Below the pieces are notes generated by a model. That model did no database searches and had not been told where the DNA came from. It was given only the letters and a program-made list of their open reading frames with translations. Below are positions 11,058 through 21,300 of a stretch of DNA of 64,000 nt, piece after piece; position 1 is the stretch's first letter; every line of letters begins with the position of its first letter. Location: positions 20,680,379 through 20,744,378 of the forward strand of contig NC_074723.1 in the NCBI RefSeq assembly GCF_947242115.1. Direction: 5' to 3'. Source of the DNA: Biomphalaria glabrata (lineage: Eukaryota; Mollusca; Gastropoda; Planorbidae). The translations under genes were made by a program, and so were the position numbers.

Positions 11058-12019
11058 TGTGAGCAGGTCAGGCAGGCGCGAGTGGGAGGGCCTATTCTCT
11101 TCTGCTCAACATTAAAATTTACCAACAGTAGGCAGATGTTTGCGCTACTGGGTGGGCTCATCTGTGACACCTCAGTCTACGACCAAGGGGCTAGAGTCAC
11201 CTAAGTAACCAGACATACTAAACTAAACTAAATGGAAACAAGATAACAAACTTTAGTTTAGTATAAATAAACAAAATGAAACTTTATTTACATGGAATCA
11301 AATAATAATAAAATATAATATATACACTAACCACTATAAACTACCCTCTAAATCTACACCACTACAAACACTACCAAACTAACTATCTGACACAAACTGA
11401 TCAAAACAACTATCTAACTTAATCACCAAAACTACTACACTAGACCTAGATCTACAATAAACACACTACAATAAACTAGCCTAGATCTACAATATCCTAC
11501 TATTTCACTCATAACACTAACACTAAAACAAGAATATCTTATCCTTAGGCTCAGTACCTTACTATTCACTAAGAACAGAACTGAGAAACAGACTATAAAT
11601 ATAACTAAGTTTACTAAGGCGATAATAAAGAAAAATAACACTAGATCCTAGATTCCCTAGAATTAGAATAGATCTAACAACAGCAGTTATAAACAACAGC
11701 TAGATCTATAAGCAGTAATATTCAGCAGCTAAAAGGCAGCAGTTAAAAGCAGTAACACAGCAGTTACACAGCAGTAATAATAGCAGGCCGTCCCAGGTAC
11801 ATGAATAAAAATATAATTAGATGACAGACCACAAAGATATTCAGCTGTCACACAGACAGATATGGTACTGACCACTGGTCAACTGTACACTGAACTGTTT
11901 TAAAAACAGCGTGGGCATCACTTTTTATAAACAAAAAGCGGAAGTACAAATGATAAGTTTGGCACTAGCCTATAAAAATAAAATATATAAAAATATAGCT
12001 CTGGGAGCGCAAGCTCACA
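11058..12019 (-). repeat. 3' LTR of the gag-only element
   Basis: 962 bp, bounded by TGTGAGC / GCTCACA inverted termini, and nearly identical to 14152-15113. Relative to the minus-strand gag this is the 3' LTR. The purine-rich stretch just inside it (about 12020-12032 read on the minus strand) is the likely polypurine tract. Confidence 0.93.
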
Positions 12020-12427
12020 TTCATCCCGCCTTAAATTTTTGCGTCCTCGCAAAACATAATACTAACAAACTACTTAAAATGCATTACATACATACTGCTG
12101 ACATATTATACCATCAAAGAAAATACACACTAAAATCTATTTCACACAAAAATATACATCTCCATGACATGACTTAAATTATATTTCTTTACAAGGACAA
12201 AAGCAAAAAAAAAATATACACTTCATCAACTAAAAACACAAGAAAATACTCTTGATTCTGTACATTCTTAAATAGGTACAGCAACTACTAAGCTTTAAAA
12301 AAAGCTTTTAAATACACATGTAGATAACATGTACTCATAGAGTTATTACAAACTAATACATCTTGATACATTGGAACGCAACCAACATATTAAATAAAAA
12401 TTACAAATATACAAATGAAGAATTGTG
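12020..12427. other. Non-coding internal 3' part of the LTR element
   Basis: AT-rich stretch between the gag stop and the 3' LTR, where pol would lie in a full element. No reverse transcriptase, protease or integrase motif is seen on either strand. Confidence 0.7.
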
Positions 12428-13972
12428 CTAGTATGGTGAGGAAACGAACTTCATTTCCTCCTCTCTTACATATCGGTAAGTACTGCCGTCTTCTGCCTCC
12501 ACCATGTACCAGCCAGAAGCATACTTGGGTACTGCAGTAATTACAAAACACGAGGGTTCATACTGCATGAACATTCTTCCCTGGCCTCTGACTCTCTGTT
12601 CGACAAGAACTCTGCACCCAATGTTCAGAAGGTCGTTCCTTTTCTTCTGCAACTCAGGAACCTCATGGGAAAGCAATGTGGATTCTGGTTGGACCGGATG
12701 AAACTGTAGGAAAGGATTTGTTTCCCTACCTCCTTCTGCATGATTACTGGAAGTGTCAGGTGAGGCGACTTCTGTACGCATCGACATCATTTCTGCCACT
12801 GCGGGTTGGTTTCTGCGAACAATTGAATCAGGAGCAGTGTTGGATCGCCCAGGATTCGGTGGCACCTCAACCGACAATTCTGTTGGCTTGGGAGCAGGTT
12901 GCAGTTGTACTGCCTGTGGTTGTTCCACTGAGGCAACCTGAACGCGATTCACTGCTGCAGTGACATCAGGGCAAGCTCGGGTGAAGTGGTCCCGGCTTCC
13001 ACAATTCGAGCAGTTGCTTCTAGAAGGGTGTTGCTGGTAAGCCCGGTTCCCTGGCTTCTTTCGCTGACCTTGGAACCTGTTCTGCAGCCTGCAATTTCTT
13101 GCAAGATGGCCAGGTTTGCCACATGTGTAGCATTTCCTGTTCTTCATCGTTGGCCTCTTATGGTTAAGAGTGCGCTTTGGTTGTGAGACAATCTGTCTCA
13201 CCTTGCCGCTAATGTGATCAGGTTGATGGTGGTTGCAGTGGGGACAGTTAGAGTTCTGTGGTCCCGAAAGTTGTAGGAGCACAATCTGGGCTGCAAGCTC
13301 CTCCACTTGCTTGGAGAGCGCAGCTAGCTGGCCTTCAATGTTTATCTCACTGCATGTGACGTTGACTTGTGGTGCGACATCCTCGTCTTGTGCCCACCTA
13401 ATGGCCATGTCTCTTAACGCCAGGAATTCAGTTTCTGGCCTGTCAAGTAGTCTCTCTCGCAGATCTCTCCTTAGGATCCTGTCACTGAGGTTTTCTACAA
13501 ACTGGTCCCTCAGGATAGACTTGCTGAAGGGAGTTTCAGATAGAGCTCTCTGCCTGTCTGTGAGTGCTTCAAATGCTTGAAGGAGACGGTGTGAGTATGC
13601 GCGGACAGACTCATACTGGTGCTGGCTTATTCGGAACAGCTCCCCAATGAGGCAGTTGATGCTCCGCCTTTCTCCATAAGTGGAGCGTAGAACTTGTACA
13701 AGGGCATCTGGACATGCCCTTGTCGTCTGAGGGTGACACCTAAGTTCGGCCTTCACTGCCTCACCTAGATGTGCAAAGAGGAAGTCACATTTTTCCTCTG
13801 GATGCACCATGTGTTGAGACTTCCAAGCTCTCTCAACATTTTGAAGGAACTCTTCAATTTCCCTGGCAGGACCATCACCATGGAAGCGCCGGATACTCAT
13901 CTCTGTCCTAGGCACCAAGATAACTGTCTGAGACGGCTGCATTCTTGCTGCTGCTGCTGCCTCGCTGTTCAT
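12428..13972 (-). CDS. Gag-like polyprotein of the LTR element (514 aa)
   Basis: Retroelement structural protein that would package element RNA. Residues about 25-210 look like a retrotransposon capsid region (FLQNVERAW, FLFAHLGEAVKAEL, QYESVRAYSHRLLQAF). A short leucine-rich, possibly coiled segment lies at about 211-235. A cysteine/histidine cluster CPHCNHH lies at about 243-249. Two CCHC zinc knuckles follow, CYTCGKPGHLARNC at about 281-294 and CSNCGSRDHFTRAC at about 321-334, which are typical of nucleocapsid. The C-terminal 45 residues (around YASGWYMVEAEDGSTYRY) are a compact acidic region I do not recognise. The start is the first ATG of the frame, downstream of the primer-binding-like site. 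No pol follows it. Confidence 0.88.
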   Translation of the reverse strand: MNSEAAAAARMQPSQTVILVPRTEMSIRRFHGDGPAREIEEFLQNVERAWKSQHMVHPEEKCDFLFAHLGEAVKAELRCHPQTTRACPDALVQVLRSTYGERRSINCLIGELFRISQHQYESVRAYSHRLLQAFEALTDRQRALSETPFSKSILRDQFVENLSDRILRRDLRERLLDRPETEFLALRDMAIRWAQDEDVAPQVNVTCSEINIEGQLAALSKQVEELAAQIVLLQLSGPQNSNCPHCNHHQPDHISGKVRQIVSQPKRTLNHKRPTMKNRKCYTCGKPGHLARNCRLQNRFQGQRKKPGNRAYQQHPSRSNCSNCGSRDHFTRACPDVTAAVNRVQVASVEQPQAVQLQPAPKPTELSVEVPPNPGRSNTAPDSIVRRNQPAVAEMMSMRTEVASPDTSSNHAEGGRETNPFLQFHPVQPESTLLSHEVPELQKKRNDLLNIGCRVLVEQRVRGQGRMFMQYEPSCFVITAVPKYASGWYMVEAEDGSTYRYVREEEMKFVSSPY

Positions 13973-14151
13973 CTACGTAACTACTCAACAAAACTAAAGC
14001 CTAATAACCTCTCTAACAAACGCCCAAAGAAAAACTGAACTATACACTACTTCCTATCAATGCCTAAACTCCTACGCAAACCTAATCTATCCCAATAAAA
14101 AAAATACAAGTCTGGTCACTCAAGCACAGATCCCACTTCTGACACCAAAAA

Positions 14152-15113
14152 TGTGAGCAGGTCAGGCAGGCGCGAGTGGGAGGGCCTATTCTCTTCTGCT
14201 CAACATTAAAATTTACCAACAGTAGGCAGATGTTTGCGCTACTGGGTGGGCTCATCTGTGACACCTCAGTCTACGACCAAGGGGCTAGAGTCACCTAAGT
14301 AACCAGACATACTAAACTAAACTAAATGGAAACAAGATAACAAACTTTAGTTTAGTATAAATAAACAAAATGAAACTTTATTTACATGGAATCAAATAAT
14401 AATAAAATATAATATATACACTAACCACTATAAACTACCCTCTAAATCTACACCACTACAAACACTACCAAACTAACTATCTGACACAAACTGATCAAAA
14501 CAACTATCTAACTTAATCACCAAAACTACTACACTAGACCTAGATCTACAATAAACACACTACAATAAACTAGCCTAGATCTACAATATCCTACTATTTC
14601 ACTCATAACACTAACACTAAAACAAGAATATCTTATCCTTAGGCTCAGTACCTTACTATTCACTAAGAACAGAACTGAGAAACAGACTATAAATATAACT
14701 AAGTTTACTAAGGCGATAATAAAGAAAAATAACACTAGATCCTAGATTCCCTAGAATTAGAATAGATCTAACAACAGCAGTTATAAACAACAGCTAGATC
14801 TATAAGCAGTAATATTCAGCAGCTAAAAGGCAGCAGTTAAAAGCAGTAACACAGCAGTTACACAGCAGTAATAATAGCAGGCCGTCCCAGGTACATGAAT
14901 AAAAATATAATTAAATGACAGACCACAAAGATATTCAGCTGTCACACAGACAGATATGGTACTGACCACTGGTCAACTGTACACTGAACTGTTTTAAAAA
15001 CAGCGTGGGCATCACTTTTTATAAACAAAAAGCGGAAGTACAAATGATAAGTTTGGCACTAGCCTATAAAAATAAAATATATAAAAATATAGCTCTGGGA
15101 GCGCAAGCTCACA
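14152..15113 (-). repeat. 5' LTR of the gag-only element
   Basis: 962-bp partner of 11058-12019. The internal edge is followed on the minus strand by the primer-binding-like TGGTGTCAGAAGTGGGAT at about 14130-14147. Promoter elements would be expected in this copy, but I could not single one out. Confidence 0.93.
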
Positions 15114-15117
15114 TTTG

Positions 15118-16340
15118 TTTTGAGCTTTTTGTTTTTGTTCAAGACATACATCAAAAAGCCTGAGATCCTCATCTTGGTTTCCACCACACACACACACAGA
15201 GACACACACAGACAGACAGAGAGTGGTGTTTTAGTTTCTTGTCTAAGTAGCATTAGTCATGTGACGTGTGGTACATCGGACAGCTGGACGGAACAGTTTA
15301 GAGAAATAAACATAAGCGCTTCAAAGAGGAAAATCTATTAGAGCCCAAAATGAACGCTTGCAATCAGAAGCATGTTTGAAGGAAAGGTCACGACTTATAT
15401 AGCTCGTTTTTATAGTCAAGTTGACCCGCATGAAACAGGAGTGGAAGTCGTAACTGGTGTCACTATGTACGACGCTGACATTTTGCAAACGTAGAGGGAA
15501 GCCGCAAAAGAAACTTTCGCCCCTAGGAGTCACTAATGTAGGACCTCCTTTTATCCCCCCCCTCCCCACGCCCCACTCCTCATTTAGTCTCATCCTCTCA
15601 CAAATACAATATTTAGTGAATTAGCAAATAGACATTAGGCCATCTAAGTCAAGGGTGGAGTTGGGGTCAAGTCAAACATTTCGAGTTTAAATGTCATCAC
15701 TAACATCAATGTCAAATTTACCCTCTTAGCTACACGATCTATTTTTTTTAGCCATTGGAATAACTAGAACTGGGTTGGGTTTCTTAAAAGTATCGAATGC
15801 TTTGATTTATCGATACTCTAAATAATCGATATTTCCTGCCCTATCTCTACGTCACTTGTCCCTTAAGCTTACCAAGAAACTAAAGCCCGGATCTCATGAC
15901 CTGGACGTCTGCTATTGTTGGTTTACAACAACAAAAAATTTAAACCTTTTGTATTCAAACTAGGGTTTGAAATTTACAAACAGCAGTTTTTAATAAATAT
16001 TAAGATATTTTTTTAGGTGACATTTATTTAATTGCAAATTCTAACCACAGCCAAAGTAAACAAACAAGTTTATAACACATACATTCTTCTATGGATTATT
16101 TAAACAGATCAATAGGTATGTACCTAACAAAATGATTCAATGCTATAGAAATTTTAAAAAGTTACAATGTTTAAAATAATGTTTACTTTTGATATATATT
16201 TTTATTATTGCATATTCAGACATCATATAACCGGGTATATAAAGATAGCTGGAATATTTTTTTGACATTTTTGTTTAGAATTTTTGTGAATAAATACAAA
16301 TGAATTCTTACTCTACTGTAAGTCTAGAAAATTTGAAGCT
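15118..16340. other. Intergenic, no gene recognised
   Basis: Contains a short CA/GA-rich run at about 15183-15222 and otherwise AT-rich sequence. Open frames at 15012-15341 overlap this run or the LTR and have no domain content. Confidence 0.5.
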
Positions 16341-16349
16341 CAGTATAAT

Positions 16350-16570
16350 CAAATCGAGGCTCATTTATTCAATGCGAGGCTCATTTATTCAATGCGAGGC
16401 TCATTTATTCAATACGAGTCTCACTTATTCTATAAGATGCTTATTTATAAAAAGGGAGGTTTATTTATTCAATGTGAGGCTCATTTATTCAAGGCGAGGT
16501 TCATTTATTTAATGCGAGGCTCATTAATTCAATGCAAAGGTCATTGATTCAATGCAAGGTTTATTTATTC
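16350..16570. repeat. 20-bp minisatellite
   Basis: About 10 diverged copies of TTCAATGCGAGGCTCATTTA in direct array. An open frame (16300-16512) runs through it only because of the repeat. Confidence 0.9.
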
Positions 16571-16872
16571 CAGTATTTTCCACTGTTAAGCTTTGATGTA
16601 ATTATTTTCTGATTATTTCGGATCCATGCCATGCAAGTATCTTACAGGCAGTTACAGGAAGGTCTTTCGTGATCCTTTAAGAGTGTAACTGACCAAAATC
16701 TATCTATCAATATCTACACGGATAGTTCTTTTGTTATCTCGTGACTCTCAATTAGACAAATTATTGTTAGATTTCATGTGGAGATTTTTCTTGGACATTG
16801 CAACAAACCAATGCATTTACGTTGAATAGGATGTGACATGGGACTTTTTTGTATGTAGAAGTATAGTTTTCA

Positions 16873-16931
<59 letters not shown>

Positions 16932-16948
16932 ATCTATCTATCTATCTA
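16873..16948. repeat. (TCTA)n microsatellite
   Basis: Tetranucleotide run of about 18 units with a single interruption near 16930. Confidence 0.95.
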
Positions 16949-16949
16949 T

Positions 16950-17032
16950 ACCATGTTGTATGTATATTGTACAATGTTATATATATAGTGCACAATGTTG
17001 TATATATAGTGCACAATGTTGTATATGTAATA
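16950..17032. repeat. 21-bp tandem repeat
   Basis: Three to four copies of a unit close to ACAATGTTGTATATATAGTGC immediately after the TCTA run. Confidence 0.8.
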
Positions 17033-17261
17033 AGTGCTAGAACAAAGTGCCTCTGCCGGTAAAGTTTTGCTTTTTAATCTCATTCCTCCAGAATGTTGGC
17101 TACAAAAATGCATGCTGTAGAAAAGTTGTAACCAAACTTTATTTCTCAGAGCATTTGTTTTTCATCCACTAATTAGTTGTTGTTTTTTTATAACAATACA
17201 TTGAATTGTTACATTAATTCAAGTTTTAGCAGAATATAAAAAGGTAAAAAGCCGTTTTTAG

Positions 17262-17480
17262 TTTTGTTTGGTCCATTTGTTCGTCCATCCATTAAAAATC
17301 AGATTATATGATATCTCAAAGCTTGCAAAGCTTTGGTGCAAACCAAAGTTTTATCTTCTGAAAGTGAACCATTTTGTTTACAAAATTAAATATATAAGCC
17401 CTATTTTCATTTAAAAATTTTTTTAATAAGGTTTTACTATTTATAGTACAAGAATTACTGTTTATCGGCAAAAAAACAAC
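17262..17480 (+). repeat. Diverged copy of the GTCCGTCCGT / GAAAGTGAACC dispersed repeat
   Basis: Shares the TTTGTTCGTCCATCCATT-like, TTCTGAAAGTGAACCATTTT and AAAATTA landmarks, in order, with copies at 21216, 24528 and 25550. All four sit within or just upstream of gene A. No coding capacity. Confidence 0.55.
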
Positions 17481-18309
17481 AACACAATAGTCAACGACAT
17501 CAAAGTACTATTGTTTCACAACATTAAAAAGTGAAAAAAGTAAAAAAAAAATATATGAAAACCTAAGCTTAGAGGATTAGGCTATTATGAAAGTTCACTA
17601 AAATAACGACAAACTCTGTTGTTATATCTTTGTAAATGTCTTAAGAGTTAACTCTAAGACTCTTGGATCTCTAAAGAAATTTGCCTCTATCTGCCTGTCT
17701 GAACAGCTTTATGCAAAAGACCCAATCAGATGTACATTATTGCATCCCTGTTAAGAATGGCTCTTATTTCAGGACGCTTGGATTAGAAGCGAAGCCAAAG
17801 TCAGTGCAGCCCCTTGCAGGTTTCCACCATTAAAAAACGGCCTCTTGAGGTGTGGTTAGCGACATGTTTATTGGACTCGGACACGGTTCTAAGGCACACC
17901 AACAAGGGCTTTGTTTGCTTCCCTGATCGTCTCCTCTAACCAACAGTTCCATCAGAGTGCCAAGGTGAGGTTGAGAGTCATTGCTCAAGTGTTGTTATAT
18001 CCACCCAGCGGACAGTAACAATCGATCTGGATATACATTCGAAGCTCGAAACATTATTTCAGAAGACCATCTAAATCGCTAGGACATTTTTCAGTGGATT
18101 AATTAAGGGAGCTACAATTTATTTTGTTCCTCTAACGAAATCGATATTTCTACCAGTTTTGCTTAACAAACAATGTGTCAAGCCTTCGGGGGATAACTCT
18201 GAGTTTGTAGGAAAACACACCCTTTTTTTGTAATGTTGTTTTTTATTGATATATTACGTATGAAGCATGAAAATGATTTTTTTTAAAGAAACTTAACCTT
18301 TGTTTTCAG
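17481..18309. other. Upstream sequence or first intron of gene A; exon 1 not found
   Basis: Gene A needs an upstream exon that ends in phase 1 and carries the start codon. I found no convincing ATG-to-donor pair here. A somewhat GC-richer stretch at 17765-18040 has no clear coding frame. Confidence 0.5.
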
Positions 18310-21300
18310 TTCTAGCTACAGTTTTAGCTGTTTATTTCCTGTGTCCTTCACATCAACAAACTGCAGCCCCTAATAACAAGTGCATTGAGGACTTTACCAA
18401 CGCTCTCTTTGGTTGCGTGAAAGACTCTGGAATCAGTACCGGAAATTTTCTGTGGTTTACTACAAACGGGACAAGCGCCAAATCGGAGGCACCCGCGAAT
18501 GCAGACGCCTTCAAGACACAGATTTGCGGGTACTCTTATACCTCTAGATCTTATAGATGCTGTAGTAAGAGTATAAGGAAAATGAGTCTATTAAAGCAGG
18601 AAAAAAAAAAAACAGATTTGAACACGAATAGTTGCTTTCTGTTGTTTACAGAATTTAAAAATAATGCAGGAATTATTACTAATAAAAATTTACGTTTCTA
18701 TCTGGTAGGTCTTTTAGAAGAAGTGTTTTGTTTTCTATGGCCTCAGTAGTCGCAATGTGTCAAGTATTACGACGCTACTTTATTTACACATTTGTACTAT
18801 TTCTTCTTCTTTTGTTTGCTCCAAAATCTTCTAAACTTTGTCTTTAATGAATTTATTAAACACACTTTGTAACAAAGAAAGATTCGCTTTTACATTTTTC
18901 ATTACTATATTGATGAATGATCTTTTTTTTTCTTTATTTATTTTATTACATTTTTTTTGTTTACTCAGCGTTCAGCAAGCTATGGGCGCATGCGCATTGC
19001 AAAAGGTTGGTGCAGTAGTGAACACTACGTCATGTATTGGCACCTCCGCAAGTACTAGTCAGGTGGAGACAATCACAAAGCAGCTGACCAATCTCTTTGG
19101 TACTTACGACGTAAAATGCATGCATCGTGAGTAGAAGTTCTCATTGCAACTGGTTAACATTACCTTGACTTCGTCTGCAGTCTCATTGTTATGTTAGTAG
19201 GGTTCAGATACTTAGGCCGAAATCTGAGATGAACTGTGCAGTAGTTTCCAAATCAGTCTGTTTACCACACAAGTTCTAGCTTTTTTTCTTTATAACCTAT
19301 AAATCGGACTGCATGTCAAATAATTGTTTTATACCGTAATATATAAAATTCGATTATACTTATAGAAAGGTCAAGATGAGTATTTATAATCTAATTTTAT
19401 TTTAATAGATAAATCGGAATAAATGCGAGAATGACCGTGACTACGTTTTACTGTCTGTGTGATATATAAATGGTGAGAATGAAATCATAGTGTTCACTAG
19501 GTGAGAACTCTTTGAGGTATGTTTATGTATAGATTGAATCAAGTTACAACGGGCCGCGGATGTTTTTTTGTTAAGTAAGACACTAGAAAATCTCTATATA
19601 CAAAAATAGAAAACATTTAAACTTGTATTTCGGCTTATGCGTTAACGATATTGGTATTTTTACAAAGCTTATATCAACTTTGTCTGTCTGTCTTGTAAAA
19701 AGTTTGTACACGTTATTTCTCCCCAAAACAATCTCGGATTAAGTTGAAATTTTGCACAATTATTTTTTTACCTGACAGCACAAGAATCAATAAAAAAAAT
19801 CTTAACCTATTAGTTAATTTATTGGTAATTAACTATCTTATTTGGTATCTCGAACAAGGGAAAGAAATTGTTCTTGACTGAAGTGGTGTGCTTAGTGAGC
19901 ACAAACATGAAATAGATACAAAAGATAATTATACAATCTTCCATGTTCATAAACTCTTCGCTAGCAAAGTGGTTAACGTGTTGGATTGAGCTCACCCAAG
20001 AGTACCAATTCAGGTCATTCACCTTTATTTAAAACATATATTTAAAAAGCAATTACCCAGACAACCGGTTCTTGTTCCCGCCACCCCTTTCCAACTGGTC
20101 CAGACAACTGATTAGAATCATGGCGTATTGAGAAAACTTAAACTATGAAATTGCGCAAAACAAAAACAATTGGTAAAAATATTTCTAATCACACAGATTT
20201 ATTATTGTTAGTCTAAATCTATTACCAATTGAATGACATGACTGATCCAAACTAATTGATACACACTTATTACAAGCTTTGCTGTTGTTTTCTTTTAAAG
20301 TATTTTTTGTATTTTGCTTGTTTATACAACATAAATATTGCAGCTAAATGGTGAGACAGTCTAAATATAAGTAAATACAATACTAGAAAACATTCAAACT
20401 TTGTATTTCGGCTAATGTGTTAACGACATTGGTATTTTCTTTTATATAACATCCACATCACATATAAATACATCTATAAGTGAATAATGATGTGTTTTGT
20501 ATTTGTACAGCTTGTAGGAACACTTTAATACCAGATCTTCAGCAGTGCTACACCAGCAACGGCGTGGATTCAAAACTCTTCGCTTCTAACTCTTCTTCGG
20601 GGGCGGCCATAGGAACGAACGAGGGTGAGACCTCCAAATTCTGCGGGTTAGTTTTTGTTTCAACTTTGGATTTAACTCAGCAAATATAATCTCAATTAAT
20701 TAAAAGTTTGTATGTCTTATGACAAAGGTTTAGAGGTTAAAAGTCCTAAGATTCAGATGACTGTTAAAAGTCCTAGGGCTCAGAAGACTGTTAAAAGTTC
20801 TAGGATTCAGATGACGGTTAAAGTCCTTGTACTCTGATGGTCAAATGTCTAATGGCTCAGTTAGGCTCAAATGACAGTTGAATGTCACATGTTTACGTAT
20901 AAGCTACACGCGCTAAAATCTAGGGCCCAAACATTTTTGGAAGAGCATACAGTTTGTTACCAATAATAGTGACTTTAAGTTAAAGATGTATTACTTATAT
21001 TATTTATTTGACATCTAGGTATTTAAAAAATCCTATTTGGCACTGATATAATATCTTGGCTTATGAATGGTCTTCATAAAGTTCATTTTTCAAAAAGCTT
21101 AGGGCCTTATCAATTCTTAATCCGGTCCTGGATCAGATGATGCTTTAATGTCCAAGTGCTAAGTATAAAGATAAAAGTCACATGACGGATTTTTTTTCAG
21201 AAATATATAACTATACTTTTTAGCGGCCCCCGAAAGGGGAATAGCGCTATTGGTTTTGTGTGCAATGTCCGTCCGTCCCGTTTAGATCTCGTAAACTAGA

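Larger units (their letters stand above)
11054..15117 (-). mobile_element. Gag-only LTR retrotransposon, very young
   Basis: Two 962-bp direct repeats (11058-12019 and 14152-15113) beginning TGTGAGC and ending GCTCACA bound a 2.1-kb internal region, with a 4-bp target duplication TTTG at 11054-11057 and 15114-15117. On the minus strand a tRNA primer-binding-like TGGTGTCAGAAGTGGGAT follows the 5' LTR, and a purine-rich tract precedes the 3' LTR. The only coding part is a gag-like frame; no protease, reverse transcriptase, RNase H or integrase is present, so it is non-autonomous and would have relied on a relative. The two LTRs looked almost identical by eye (about one difference), so the insertion is very recent. 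The zinc knuckles and primer site suggest a Ty3/Gypsy-type lineage, but without pol that is inference. Confidence 0.93.

Noticed and set aside
12504-13580. Several plus-strand open frames (12504-12701, 12676-12963, 13233-13580)
   Set aside because: They are antisense shadows of the minus-strand gag-like frame, which has zinc knuckles and a complete retroelement context.
17300-17345. Another phase-1 start candidate for gene A (ATGATATCTCAAAG..., donor GTGCAA)
   Set aside because: It lies inside a dispersed repeat that recurs at 21216 and 24528, encodes no signal-like residues and has a very weak donor.
18234-18309. A possible start exon for gene A (ATG at about 18234, encoding MLFFIDIL, phase-1 donor at GTATGA)
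   Set aside because: It gives the right phase and a hydrophobic start, but the intron would be only about 46 bases and the donor is weak. Other introns in the cluster are hundreds of bases or longer.
18300-18749. A single-exon 149-codon gene starting at 18300
   Set aside because: The reading begins with TTG inside a TTTTCAG acceptor and runs into an intron after 18529. Paralogs B and C show the true exon borders.
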